Shown one piece after another: positions 8,167 through 17,900 of a stretch of 64,000 nt of DNA (the first letter of the stretch is position 1; each line of letters begins with the position of its first letter). The stretch is from Halomontanus rarus (GTDB taxonomy: Archaea; Halobacteriota; Halobacteria; Halobacteriales; Natrialbaceae): the NCBI RefSeq assembly GCF_029338335.1, contig NZ_CP119796.1; one strand, written 5' to 3'. Both the position numbers and the translations under genes were made by a program. The notes under the pieces were generated by a model. That model was not told the origin of the DNA. It was given only the letters and a program-made list of their open reading frames with translations, and searched no databases.

Positions 8167-9366
8167 CTACCGGTCCGGCGTCACGTCGATCACGACGTGG
8201 GTCTCGCCGACACGGCGCGTCGTCGGGGTACCGACGTCGGTCAGGTACCCTCCGAGATCGAGGTCGCGGTGGTGGACCAGCGTGAGTCGACCCTCCGGCT
8301 CGAGAACGCGGGCGATCCCCGCGAAGAGGTCCGAGAGAACGCCGCTACCGGCGTGCGTCGGCGGGTTACAGAGAACCCGGTCGAAGGACCGGTCGAGAAC
8401 GCCCGCGAGGCAATCGGCGGTCACCACGGTCCCGTCGACGCCGGAGTCGCGGAGGCTGCGTTCTGCACACCGGGTGGCGATCCGATCGTCGTCCGCGAGC
8501 CACACCTCGCAGTCGGCGGTCTTCGCGGCGTAGGTTCCGATCGGACCGTAGCCGCAGCAGAGATCGAGGACGCGCTCGCCGTCGCCGATCGCGCAGGTCT
8601 CGAGGAGCAGGCGCGTCCCGTCGTCCAGCCCCGAGGCGGCGAAAAGTCCCGGAACCGTGACGAGCGAGAGCGACGTTCCGTCGACCGTCGGCGTGAGCGT
8701 CCGCGGCGTCACGTACGTCAGTCGATCGACCGTCTCCGGACGCACCGCCTCGAGGAGGTGGACGCCATCTCGTTTGGCCACCAGCTCGACGCTCGCCGCG
8801 ATTTCGGCAAGGAGGGTTTCGTAGCGCGAGAGCCCGCATCGTTTCGAGGCGGCGAGGTAGAAGCGACCACCGGGTCGAAGTACCGAAAGCGCGTCGACGA
8901 GGCGCTGACTGCCGATCGACAGCGGCGTGTACGGTTTCGGCGCGTAGACGACGGTGTCGAAGGAGCGCGAGTGCGAGCGCGAGTGTGTGTGTGGGTGAGA
9001 ACGGAAGAGCGTCGCGAGGCCTGCGACCAGCGACACGGACGCTTCGACGTCGTTCGCTCGCGCGTTCCGTCGACACAGCGCGGCGGCTCGAGCACCGGAT
9101 TCGATCATCTCGACCGAGTCGGCGGTCTCGGCGAGGACGACACCGACGGTTCCGTAATTCGCCTCCAAACAGCAGAGGTCGCCGAGGCCGTGTTCGACGT
9201 CCCAGAGCGCCTCGAGTAACAGGAGATCCGCGTCCCGAAACGAGCGGGCGGAGTGAACGCCGTCGGCGGTCTGGAATCGGTAGGTCGACCTGGCACCGGT
9301 AACTCGGGCCTCGAGTGCGAGTTCGTACTCGTCATCGTCCTCGCCAGCGTTCGACAGGGTAGTCAT
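8167..9366 (-). CDS. RsmC/RlmG-like SAM-dependent methyltransferase
   Basis: Duplicated methyltransferase (399 residues) of the class that methylates guanine in ribosomal RNA in bacteria. The C-terminal domain holds the SAM-binding motif LDLCCGYGPIGTYA near residue 265 and the catalytic motif CNPPTH near 332; the N-terminal half is a degenerate copy without NPP. A His/Arg/Ser-rich insertion HPHTHSRSHSRS is encoded by a GAGCGC/GAGTGC simple repeat at 8961-8999. The start at 9366 is preferred because a TATA-like ATTATGG lies about 45 bases upstream and contains the alternative Met at 9408. The RNA target in archaea is inferred, not shown. Confidence 0.8.
   Translation of the reverse strand: MTTLSNAGEDDDEYELALEARVTGARSTYRFQTADGVHSARSFRDADLLLLEALWDVEHGLGDLCCLEANYGTVGVVLAETADSVEMIESGARAAALCRRNARANDVEASVSLVAGLATLFRSHPHTHSRSHSRSFDTVVYAPKPYTPLSIGSQRLVDALSVLRPGGRFYLAASKRCGLSRYETLLAEIAASVELVAKRDGVHLLEAVRPETVDRLTYVTPRTLTPTVDGTSLSLVTVPGLFAASGLDDGTRLLLETCAIGDGERVLDLCCGYGPIGTYAAKTADCEVWLADDDRIATRCAERSLRDSGVDGTVVTADCLAGVLDRSFDRVLCNPPTHAGSGVLSDLFAGIARVLEPEGRLTLVHHRDLDLGGYLTDVGTPTTRRVGETHVVIDVTPDR
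8961..8999. repeat. Intragenic simple repeat in the methyltransferase gene
   Basis: GAGCGC, GAGTGC and GTGTGT units in tandem encode the His/Ser/Arg insertion of the methyltransferase. The reading frame is preserved. Confidence 0.6.
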
Positions 9367-10064
9367 CGACCCGTCCCCCCGTGGATCCGAAAGACAGGGC
9401 GGTCCCATAATCGGGTCTCAAACGATTCTGAGAGGCGGTCGGATAATCGGTGAGAGCGATACGATCGTGTCGTCGCGGTGGTGTACATTGACGTGGGTTC
9501 GGTGGCTCGAAGCGGTCGATAGACGAGACAGCCCACGCCCTACGGGGCGCGCTCGAGACCGAGAAAAACGGCTCACGCGCAACTATTCGCAGGGCGCGAA
9601 ACCGGGTGCCAAAAGCGCGACATCCCGACGGGGCGGCGACCGATCGCGATTCCGGCCGCGTCCTCGAGACGCCCACAGTTGGCGAGCCAGCCGACCTGAT
9701 TCGTCCGACGCCGTCAGAGACGAATCGAGTCCGACCGGGAGGTCGTCGTCAATGTACTACGGTCGTTTATCCGGTCGTGACAAAAATCTACCGTCTCCGT
9801 CGGTCCTCGCCGCCGCGAGGAGAGACCGTACTTGCGCTTCGATCGACGGCGGAAATCGATGGAGAGTCGTCCAAAGACGATCTTGGGTGCTGAAACCACA
9901 TCGACAACCGGCCTTCGTTTTTACAGCTCGGTATCGACCCTCGTCTCTCCCTGTTCAGGGAGTCGTAGAACGTCGAGTCGGGCCTCTACCGACGGTCTGC
10001 CGTCCGCTCAACGGTCGGATCGGTCGAAGTCGCCGGAATCGCGCGTTTCCGACCGGCGAGACGA
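9367..10064. other. Long intergenic region without a recognised gene
   Basis: About 700 bases between the starts/ends of two minus-strand genes. Both strands have open frames, but none has a plausible promoter and none encodes a recognisable fold. A minus-strand ATTATGG near 9405 probably serves the methyltransferase. T-rich words occur at 9778 and 9922. No tRNA-like folding or repeat was found by eye. Confidence 0.5.
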
Positions 10065-13000
10065 TCACTCGTCGCCGGTCGCCGTCCCGGTTCCGGATCT
10101 GGATCGGCCGTCGGTCCCGGAGAGCCCCGCCAGCGACTCCTCGCCGATCTCCTCGAGCACGTGCTCGTGAAACGCCTGCAGGGCGGCGCTCTCGTCTTCG
10201 GCGAGGACGACGTCGCTGGCCGAGAGCGTCGCGAGGCCAAAGGCCCGCGGCGTCGGCGAGTCGAGCAGATGTCGGCTCACCTCGAGGTCGCCCGACGCCA
10301 TCTCCCCGACGATGCCCTCGATCTCGGCGACGTTCAGTTTGTCCTCGAGGATCTCGCGGTAGGTCTCCTCGATCACGGCGAACTCCTCGAGGTCCTCGGC
10401 GAAGCCCAGCAGCATCTCGCTGGAGACCTGCTGTTCGCTCGCGGACTTCTCGTAGCCCTTGTAGCGTTTGAGGATCATCAGCGAGCGGGTGGCGTTGATC
10501 CGGAAGTACCGCTGGAGGAGGTCGGTGCCCGCGAGCGCGCTCCGGAGTTTCTCGCGGACGTCCTCGGGCCGGAGGTCCTCGAGGATCCCCTCGAGGTCGA
10601 CCTTGCGGTTCAGCGGCATCGAGAGGACGAAGCCGTTGTCGGCGACGGCGACCTGGACGTTGGCGGTCGCCTCCTGAGCGCACTCGTAGGCCAGCAGCCG
10701 CGAGAGCCCGTCGTTGACCTTCCGCCCGTACGCCGAGTGGACGTAGTAGTGGCGCTCGTACTCCTGACGGTCGCGCTCGACCTCGACCACGAGCCGAGAG
10801 TCGGTCGAGACGCTCTCGGGGCCGGCGTACCGGAGCTGATAGTCGAACAGCCGCGCGAGCGCCCGGACGCTGTCGTCGTCCAGCGGCAGTTCGCGCAGCC
10901 ACGCCCGGACCGCCGGCGGCCCGCCCGCCTCGTGGCGCTCGAGGAGTTCCCGCTGGAAGGCGAGGATCTCACAGCCCAGATCGTACGACAGTGGAAGCCG
11001 CTCGGAGTACCACGACGGAACGGTGGGCCGCGCGCTCGTGCGGTCGACGTACACCTTCGACCCTCGACGGTAGCGGTACTCGAAGTGGTCGCCGCCGAGG
11101 ACGAAGACGTCGCCCTTCTCGAGGGTGTCGAGGTAGCTTTCGTCGAGCTGGCCGACCCACTCGTTGCTCCCGCGGGTCGAGACGTCGCAGGTGAACGAGT
11201 CGGGGATGGTCCCGATGTTGGTCATGTAGATCACCCGGGCGAGTCGACCGCGCTTTCCGATCAGGGGTTCGCCCACCGGGAACGACTCGTGGTGGTGCTC
11301 GCCCTCCGGCGGGTCGTTCTCGTCGCGCCAGACTTTCGCGTAGACGTTCCGGTCCTCGAGGCCGGCGTAGTCGGCGGTCAGATAGCGCATGAGCTGTTCG
11401 AACTCGGCCTCGCCGTAGTTCCGGTATGGGTAGGCCCGCCGGAGGACCGCCTTCACCTCGGACTCGGGCCGGATCTCGGCGATCGCCATCCCGTAGACGT
11501 GCTGAGCGGCGACGTCCTGGGCGTTCTCGGGGATCGACACCGAGTCGACGAACCCCTCCTCGGCCTTCTTGAGCATCACCGCACACTCGACGAGTTCGTC
11601 CCGGTCGAGCGCGATCACCCGTCCCGTCACCGTCTGGCCGACGCGATGGCCCGCGCGGCCGACACGCTGGAGCAGCGCCGCAACGCTCTTCGGAGAGCCG
11701 ACCTGCACCACCAGATCTACGTGGGGCATGTCGATCCCCAGCTCGAGGCTGGTCGAGGAGGTGACGACCTCGAGATCGCCGTCTTTCAGCCGGGATTCGA
11801 TCCCCTGGCGGACCTCCTTCGAGAGGCTGCCGTGGTGACAGCCGGAGTTGTCCTCGTCGTAGTCGTCGAAACGCTCCCGGAGGTTGTGCAGGACCCGTTC
11901 GGCTCCCGAGCGCGTGTTCGTGAAGACGAGGGTGTTGGTGTGGTCCTGAATGTGCTCGTGGAGCATTCGATAGAACCGGTCCTGCACGACGTCGCGCGGC
12001 GTGTTGATCAGGTCGTCCGCGGGACACTCGAGCTCGAGGTCGAACTCGCGGGCGAAGCGGGCGTCGACGATCTCATAGTCGCGCGTTCGATCGTCCGGCT
12101 CGCTTGGCTCGCGGGTCGCTTCGCTCCCCGTTCGCTCGTCCGAGGCGCGTGGCGCCTCGCTTGGCTCGCGACTCACGCTGTTCTCCGTCTGCTCGCGAGC
12201 CTCTGGCTCGCTCGCATGGTTCGAGGGACGATTTTCGTCCCTCGGTACTCGCTCGTCCGCGGTGCGTGCCACTGCGCGAGGCTCACGGTTCACGCTGTTC
12301 TCCGTTCGCCCGTCCGAGGCGCGTGGCGCCTCGCACTGCCCCACCAGAAACTCCGCCACCCGCGTCAACGGCTCGATCGTCGCCGAACACCCGATCCGCG
12401 TGAACTCCTCGTGGGTCAGCGCCGCCAGCCGCTCGAGGCTGACCGCCATATGCGTCCCCCGTTTACCCCCGGCCAGCGAGTGAATCTCGTCGACGATAAC
12501 GTACTCGACGGTCCGCAGCTTCTCCCGGAATTTGGGGGAGTTCAACAGGATCGCGAGGGTTTCAGGCGTCGTGTTCAGAATGTGGGGCGTCTCCTCGAGC
12601 ATCTTCTGGCGGTCGCTCGAGGAGGTGTCGCCGTGGCGGATGGCGTGGCGGATCTCGCCCACGTCCTCGCCGCGTTCTTCGAGGATCGACGTGATCCCCT
12701 CGAGTGGCACTTCGAGGTTGCGGTGGATGTCGTTGGCCAGCGACTTCAGCGGCGAGATGTAGAGGCAGTAGACGGAGTTCTCGAGGCCGTCGTCGTTCCG
12801 ATCCCGTCGAAAGAGTTCGTTGATGATCGCACAGAAACTCGCTTGCGTTTTGCCGCTACCCGTCGGCGCAGCGACCAATGTGTTCGATCCGTCGTGGATC
12901 TTCGGGATCGCACCTCGCTGTGGCGGCGTGAAGAAGCCGCCGTTCTCGGGAACGAACTCGCCGAACTCCCGGAGCCACCACTCCTGAACCGCGGGCTCGA

Positions 13001-13091
13001 GCAACTCGAAGGCGTCCCAGTCCTCGACGGCGTCGGGGTCGAACTCGAACGGCAGTTGCTCCTCGGAAACCGGCAGACCGCTCCCATCCAT
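10065..13091 (-). CDS. lhr: Lhr-type superfamily 2 helicase
   Basis: Large ATP-dependent helicase of the Lhr family (1008 residues), implicated in archaea in DNA repair and recombination. Visible motifs are PPQRGAIP near 58, Walker A APTGSGKT near 72, DEIHSLAGGKRGTH near 200, SAT, then STSLELGIDMPHVDLV and QRVGRAGHR of the second RecA domain, followed by the winged-helix and Lhr-core C-terminal region. Between the SAT region and the second RecA domain (about residues 249-334, bases 12088-12344) there is a hydrophilic insertion made of repeats such as EAPRASD, TENSV and REPSE that does not look like the family. A minus-strand CTCTTACCC about 27 bases upstream supports the start. Confidence 0.93.
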   Translation of the reverse strand: MDGSGLPVSEEQLPFEFDPDAVEDWDAFELLEPAVQEWWLREFGEFVPENGGFFTPPQRGAIPKIHDGSNTLVAAPTGSGKTQASFCAIINELFRRDRNDDGLENSVYCLYISPLKSLANDIHRNLEVPLEGITSILEERGEDVGEIRHAIRHGDTSSSDRQKMLEETPHILNTTPETLAILLNSPKFREKLRTVEYVIVDEIHSLAGGKRGTHMAVSLERLAALTHEEFTRIGCSATIEPLTRVAEFLVGQCEAPRASDGRTENSVNREPRAVARTADERVPRDENRPSNHASEPEAREQTENSVSREPSEAPRASDERTGSEATREPSEPDDRTRDYEIVDARFAREFDLELECPADDLINTPRDVVQDRFYRMLHEHIQDHTNTLVFTNTRSGAERVLHNLRERFDDYDEDNSGCHHGSLSKEVRQGIESRLKDGDLEVVTSSTSLELGIDMPHVDLVVQVGSPKSVAALLQRVGRAGHRVGQTVTGRVIALDRDELVECAVMLKKAEEGFVDSVSIPENAQDVAAQHVYGMAIAEIRPESEVKAVLRRAYPYRNYGEAEFEQLMRYLTADYAGLEDRNVYAKVWRDENDPPEGEHHHESFPVGEPLIGKRGRLARVIYMTNIGTIPDSFTCDVSTRGSNEWVGQLDESYLDTLEKGDVFVLGGDHFEYRYRRGSKVYVDRTSARPTVPSWYSERLPLSYDLGCEILAFQRELLERHEAGGPPAVRAWLRELPLDDDSVRALARLFDYQLRYAGPESVSTDSRLVVEVERDRQEYERHYYVHSAYGRKVNDGLSRLLAYECAQEATANVQVAVADNGFVLSMPLNRKVDLEGILEDLRPEDVREKLRSALAGTDLLQRYFRINATRSLMILKRYKGYEKSASEQQVSSEMLLGFAEDLEEFAVIEETYREILEDKLNVAEIEGIVGEMASGDLEVSRHLLDSPTPRAFGLATLSASDVVLAEDESAALQAFHEHVLEEIGEESLAGLSGTDGRSRSGTGTATGDE
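12088..12344. repeat. In-frame repetitive insertion inside lhr
   Basis: Internally repeated segment. A 24-base sequence occurs identically at 12137-12160 and 12311-12334, each copy holding a perfect 8-base inverted repeat CGAGGCGC/GCGCCTCG with a 3-base loop. A 15-base word CACGCTGTTCTCCGT occurs at 12174-12188 and 12291-12305. On the minus strand the segment shares a long block (AGCGAAGCGACCCGCGAGC) with the RND transporter gene at 16433-16506. Translation stays open through all of it. Confidence 0.85.
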
Positions 13092-13243
13092 TGGCGGTAC
13101 CTGGGTGCGAGTGGGTAAGAGGGTTTGGCCACCGGAGTGAAAGTGAAGTTCGCGGCGGACGGAAACCTCGGCCGACGGCGAGAAAGGCGTCTCGTCCGTC
13201 CGTCGACGAAAGAACTATCTCGAGTCGTCAGCCATCTCACAGT

Positions 13244-13951
13244 ATGACGATGTACGCGGATCGCCCGTCGTCGTCGCCGCTCGTGGATCGATGGGGCGGG
13301 GACGAGGGCGTCAGCTGGATCGCACACCCCCACGAGGAGGGCCAGCGAGCGAGCCACGCGATCCGGGGTGACGACGGCGTCTGGATCGTCGACCCGCTCG
13401 AGGCGCCCGACGTCCACGACGCGATCTCAGAGCTGGGAACCGTCACCGGCGTCGCCGTCCTCTCGAGCTGGCACGCCCGCGACGCGGGGGCGTTCGCTCG
13501 GCGGTACGACGTCCCGGTATTCCTCCCGACGTGGATGACGCGAGTCGAAGACCGAGTCGATGCGCCGATCGAGCGCTACGAACGGACACTCGGTGAGTCG
13601 GGGATCCACGTCTCGCTGTCCAACCCCCTCCCGACCTGGCGCGAGGGAATCGCTTACCGGGAGTCGGACGGGACGCTCCTCGTCCCGGAGTCGCTGGGCA
13701 CCGCAGCGCCCTTCCTCGTCGGCGACGAGCGGCTAGGACTCGAGTTGTCCCGGCGACTCCGCCCGCCGCGAGCGTCACTCGCCGGGCTCGAGCCGGAGCG
13801 AGTGCTGGTCGGTCACGGACCGCCCATCTACGAGAACGCGACGCCAGCGCTGCGTGAAGCGCTCGCGACCGCGCGACGTCGGTTTCCGCGCGCCCTCGTC
13901 GAACACGGGCCGGACTCCGTTCGGAGCGTTCTCGAGGCCGCCCGCAGGTAG
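13244..13951 (+). CDS. Degenerate metallo-beta-lactamase-fold protein
   Basis: Protein of 235 residues that resembles the metallo-beta-lactamase fold but lacks the HxHxDH metal motif; the matching place reads SSWHARDAGAF. Near the C terminus LVGHGPPIY corresponds to the last His strand of the fold. The start at 13244 (MTMYADRPSS) has a TATA-like GAACTATCT about 27 bases upstream. The longer frame from 13091 would overlap the lhr promoter. It is divergent from lhr. No function can be assigned; loss of metal ligands suggests a binding or structural role, which is inference. Confidence 0.7.
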   Translation: MTMYADRPSSSPLVDRWGGDEGVSWIAHPHEEGQRASHAIRGDDGVWIVDPLEAPDVHDAISELGTVTGVAVLSSWHARDAGAFARRYDVPVFLPTWMTRVEDRVDAPIERYERTLGESGIHVSLSNPLPTWREGIAYRESDGTLLVPESLGTAAPFLVGDERLGLELSRRLRPPRASLAGLEPERVLVGHGPPIYENATPALREALATARRRFPRALVEHGPDSVRSVLEAARR

Positions 13952-14047
13952 GGACAGAGTCTCCAGACGGGCGAACCCACCCCCGACCGAACTGCGTCGA
14001 CGAGCGCAGACACTACGTTTATTCCCTCCCGACCGGTCGATTCGACC

Positions 14048-14782
14048 ATGCGTGTTACGTTTCTCGGCACCGGAAGCGCGATGCCGACCGGCGAACGTTT
14101 TCAGACGGGAGTGCTCGTTCAGGAAGACGGTCGGACGCTGCTGATCGACTGCGGCTCCGGCGTCCTCCACCGCCTCCAGCAGTCGGGCGTCGGCTACGAG
14201 GCGGTCTCGACGGTCCTCCTGACCCACCACCACCTCGACCACGTTTCCGACCTCCTCCCGCTGATGAAAGCCCGTTGGCTCGCCGGCGAGGACCACCTCG
14301 AGATCGTCGGCCCGCGCGGCACCAAAGGACTGGTCGACGGCCTCCTCGAGGTCCACGAGTACATGCAGGGCAAACTCGAGTTGCAGGTCCGCGAGGTCGT
14401 CGCCGGCGAGTTCTCGGTCGGTGGGTTCGACGTGGAAGCCTACGAGACCCGCCACTCGCTGCGCTGTCTCGCTTACCGGTTCGGCGACCGGTTCACCTTC
14501 AGCGGCGACAGCGAGGCGTTCGCGGGGCTCGCGAACTTCGCGGACGGGTCGGCGATCCTCCTCCACGACTGTTCGTTCCCCGACGACGTGGACGTCTCGA
14601 ACCACCCGACGCCATCCCAGCTGGGCGCGGAACTGGCCGACGTCGAACTCGGCCGCGTCTATCTCACACACCTCTATCCCCACACCGACGGACGTCACGC
14701 CGAGATGCGCGATTCGGTGACCGCACACTACGACGGCGACGTCCGATTCGCCGAGGACCTCCAGACCGTTTCGATCGAGTGA
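14048..14782 (+). CDS. MBL-fold metallo-hydrolase, RNase Z-like
   Basis: Metal-dependent hydrolase (244 residues) with the full binding motif THHHLDH near residue 58 and supporting His/Asp residues in HSLRCLAYR, SGDSE and LTHLYP. The N-terminal pattern FLGTGSAMPTGERFQTG is typical of the RNase Z/ElaC and arylsulfatase-like branch. It is shorter than classical RNase Z (about 300 residues), so a tRNA 3'-processing role is uncertain. A TATA-like GTTTATTCC about 27 bases upstream supports a leaderless start at 14048. Confidence 0.85.
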   Translation: MRVTFLGTGSAMPTGERFQTGVLVQEDGRTLLIDCGSGVLHRLQQSGVGYEAVSTVLLTHHHLDHVSDLLPLMKARWLAGEDHLEIVGPRGTKGLVDGLLEVHEYMQGKLELQVREVVAGEFSVGGFDVEAYETRHSLRCLAYRFGDRFTFSGDSEAFAGLANFADGSAILLHDCSFPDDVDVSNHPTPSQLGAELADVELGRVYLTHLYPHTDGRHAEMRDSVTAHYDGDVRFAEDLQTVSIE

Positions 14783-14870
14783 GCGTCGTTCCCTCGCGGA
14801 ATCGCTAGTTCGGCGCGTAGACCGTCCGACCCAGCAGCAACGATCGGTACAGTACGATTGTGAGTAGAAT

Positions 14871-14918
14871 GATAACAACAGGTATATGGCCGCGCCTTTG
14901 TTAGGATCGTAACAACAG
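14871..14918 (+). promoter_or_regulatory. Promoter and candidate operator of the exporter-regulator operon
   Basis: A TATA-like GGTATATGG at 14881-14889 predicts a transcript start near 14912. A perfect inverted repeat TTGTTA-N6-TAACAA (14898-14915) covers that position, and TAACAACAG is repeated directly at 14873-14881 and 14910-14918. The placement suits binding by the TrmB-type regulator encoded at the end of the operon, which is inference. Confidence 0.5.
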
Positions 14919-14964
14919 AAATGAAAGAGCTCAAAGAGTCGTCAGTGTGGAGAGGGGGCGCACA

Positions 14965-17900
14965 GTGAGCCTTCCGGACCGTCTCGCCGAGGCGATCACG
15001 GATCACACGAGGATCGTCCTCGTCGCACTGCTCCTGACGACGGCGCTCGTCGGTGCCGGGGCGACGATGGTCGACGACGATTCCTCGCTCGATCAGTTCG
15101 AGGGGGATTCACCCGAAGCCGAGGCCTCGGAGTACATCAACGACAACTTCGTCTCCGACGACGCCGAGAATACGACGAGCGTACAGCTATTCGTTAGGGG
15201 AAACGGTGACAACGTTCTCGCACAGGACTCGATCGTCTCCTCGCTCAGATTTCAACAGGAGATCAAAGACAACGAGTCGGTCAACGCGACGCTCGCCACG
15301 GAGAATCCGATCTTCGGCGTCGAGAACGTCATCGCGACGAGCGTCATCCGCGGCCAGGAAGCCGACGACCTCCGGCAGCGCGGTGCCGAACTCGAGGCCA
15401 GAGGCGAGCAACTCAACGAGACGGCGAGGCACCTGCAGGCCTCTCTCGACGAGGCGGGCGAACTCCAGCGGGAGTACGAGCAACTGAACGTCTCCTACGA
15501 GCAAGGAGAGGTCGGCGACGAGGAGTACCAGCAGCAGGCCGGAGAGATCGAAGCCGGACTCGACGGCGTGTTCGAGGAGGCGACGGCGGACCTCGACGCC
15601 GAGCAGTCCGCACGGTTCGAGCGCGCGATGTCGAACGTGCAGCGTCTCAACGCCGAACTCGTCGAACTCGAAATCGCCCTCGAGGCGGGCGAGATCAGCG
15701 AGGAGGAGTACGAGCGAGAGAGCGCGGCGATCCAGGAGGAACTCGAGGAGGTCTACACCGAGGGGACCTCGGGCGTCCTCGCCGACAAGTACGAAGAACT
15801 CCAGGAAGAGAGCGAAGCGCTCGAGGAGGAGCAGCGAGCACTCCAGTCGGCCGGCCAGCCGTCGCTCGACGAACAGATCGAGGCCGTCGAGGAGCTCGAC
15901 GACGGCGAGTACGAGTCGGTTCTCGAGGACACGCTCTCGGACGACGAGGGGGACAACCTGGCCCTCCAGTTCATGCCGTCGTCCTACGAGCCGGGGAGCA
16001 CGACGGCCGACGCCAGAATGGCGTTCGTCACCCAGTCGACCGGAGGCGACAGTGGCATGCAGGAGATGGGTGAAGCCGACGACCGGATCGTCCAGAGCCA
16101 GCTCGATCTCCGGACGCTCGCGAACGCGCAGGATCAGGACTACGTCGTCTTCGGGTTCGGTATCATCTCCGACGAGATCGACCGGTCGATGGCCGACAGC
16201 CTGGCGATCGTCGGACCGCTCGCACTGATCTTCGTCGTGCTCGCGCTGTTCGTCGCCTACCGCGATCCGCTCGACATCGTCCTCGGCGTCGCGGGGATCT
16301 TCGCCGTCCTGATCTGGACGTTCGGGTTCATGGGGTGGGCCGGCATCGCGTTCAACCAGATGTTCGTCGCGGTTCCGGTGTTACTGATCGGGCTCTCGAT
16401 CGACTACGCCATCCACGTGTTCATGCGTCATCGCGAGCAACGCGAGGCGTCTCACGCCTCGGAAGGAGGAGCGGGGAGCGAAGCGACCCGCGAGCAACGC
16501 GAGGCGGAGGGTACCACCGGTGACGTCCGAGGTTCGATGAACGTCGCCCTCGCCGGCGTCGGCGTCGCGCTCGTCTGGGTCACCGCGACGACCGTCATCG
16601 GCTTCCTCTCGAACCTCGTCAGCCCGATCGGCCCCATCCGCGAGTTCGGAATCGTCAGTTCGGTCGGCATCCTCGCGGCGCTGATCGTCTTCGGCGCGCT
16701 CATCCCCGCGGCCAAAGTCGAGATCGACTCGTTCCTCGAGTCGCGTGGCATCGACCGCCGAAAGCGAGCGTTCGGGACCGGCGGCGGGCGGTTCAGCGAC
16801 GTCCTCTCGGTCGGTTCCGTCGCCGCCCGCAAAGCGCCGCTGATCGTCCTCGTCACCGTCCTCTTGCTGACCGCCGGCGGCGTCTACGGTGCCTCACAGG
16901 TCGACACCAGCTTCAACGAGGACGACTTCCTCGCGGAGAGTCCGCCCGCGTGGACCGAAAACCTCGGTCCGCTGTCCCCCGGTGAATACCAGGCCAAAGA
17001 CGATCTCCAGTTCGTCAACGACAACTTCCAGCGCGAGGACGCACAGGCCCAAATCCTCGTCAGAGAAGACGTGACGCACGCGGAGACGCTCGAGCGGATC
17101 AACCGGTCCCAGCACGAGGCGGCCGACCGCGACAACGAGATCATCTACGAACTCCCCAACGGGGACGCCGACGTCCGGAGTCCGCTCTCCGTGATGGAGC
17201 GAGTCGCGGCCGAGAACGAGTCGTTCAACGCGTCGTTCCAGCTCGCCGACACCGACGGAAACGGGGTTCCCGACCGGAACGTCGGAACGCTGTACGACGA
17301 GCTGTTCGACGCCGACGAAACCGCCGCCAGCGAGGTCATCTATCGGACGGACGACGGCGACTACGAGGCGGTGCGGATGATCGTCGCGATTCAGGGCGGC
17401 GCCGCGACCGGCGAGACGACCGACGAGATGCGCGCGATGGCGGGAACGATCGACGACGACGGCGCCGACGATCGATGGGACGCCATCGCAACCGGCGATC
17501 CGGTGATCAATTACATCGTCGAACAGGACCTGCTGAACACGGTCCTCGAGAGCCTGTTGATCACGCTCGTCGCCGTGTTCGGCTTCCTGACGATCGCCTA
17601 CTGGGCGACCGGGAACAGCGCCTCGCTGGGCGCGGTCACCCTCCTGCCAGTGGCGTTCTCGGTGAGCTGGATCCTCGGCACGATGTACCTCGTGGGAATG
17701 CCGTTCAACGTCCTGACGGGGATGATCACGAGCCTCACCGTCGGACTCGGGGTCGCCTACAGCATTCACATCAGCGCCCGCTACACGCTCGAGTTGGAGC
17801 GACAGGGCAGCGTCTGGGACGCGATGCACACGACCGTCACCGGGACCGGCGGCGCGTTGCTCGGTAGTGCGGCGACCACGGTCGGCGGATTCGGCGTTCT

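Noticed and set aside
9467..10471. Plus-strand frame in the gap after the methyltransferase gene
   Set aside because: Arg/Ser/Pro-rich, no promoter spacing and it runs into the lhr coding region in antisense.
12088..12344. CRISPR-like or other array in the lhr insertion
   Set aside because: The repeats are only two copies, unevenly spaced, palindromic and translated; no cas genes are present.
10161..13118. 985-residue plus-strand frame antisense to lhr
   Set aside because: Antisense shadow; no fold recognised and the minus strand encodes a complete helicase.
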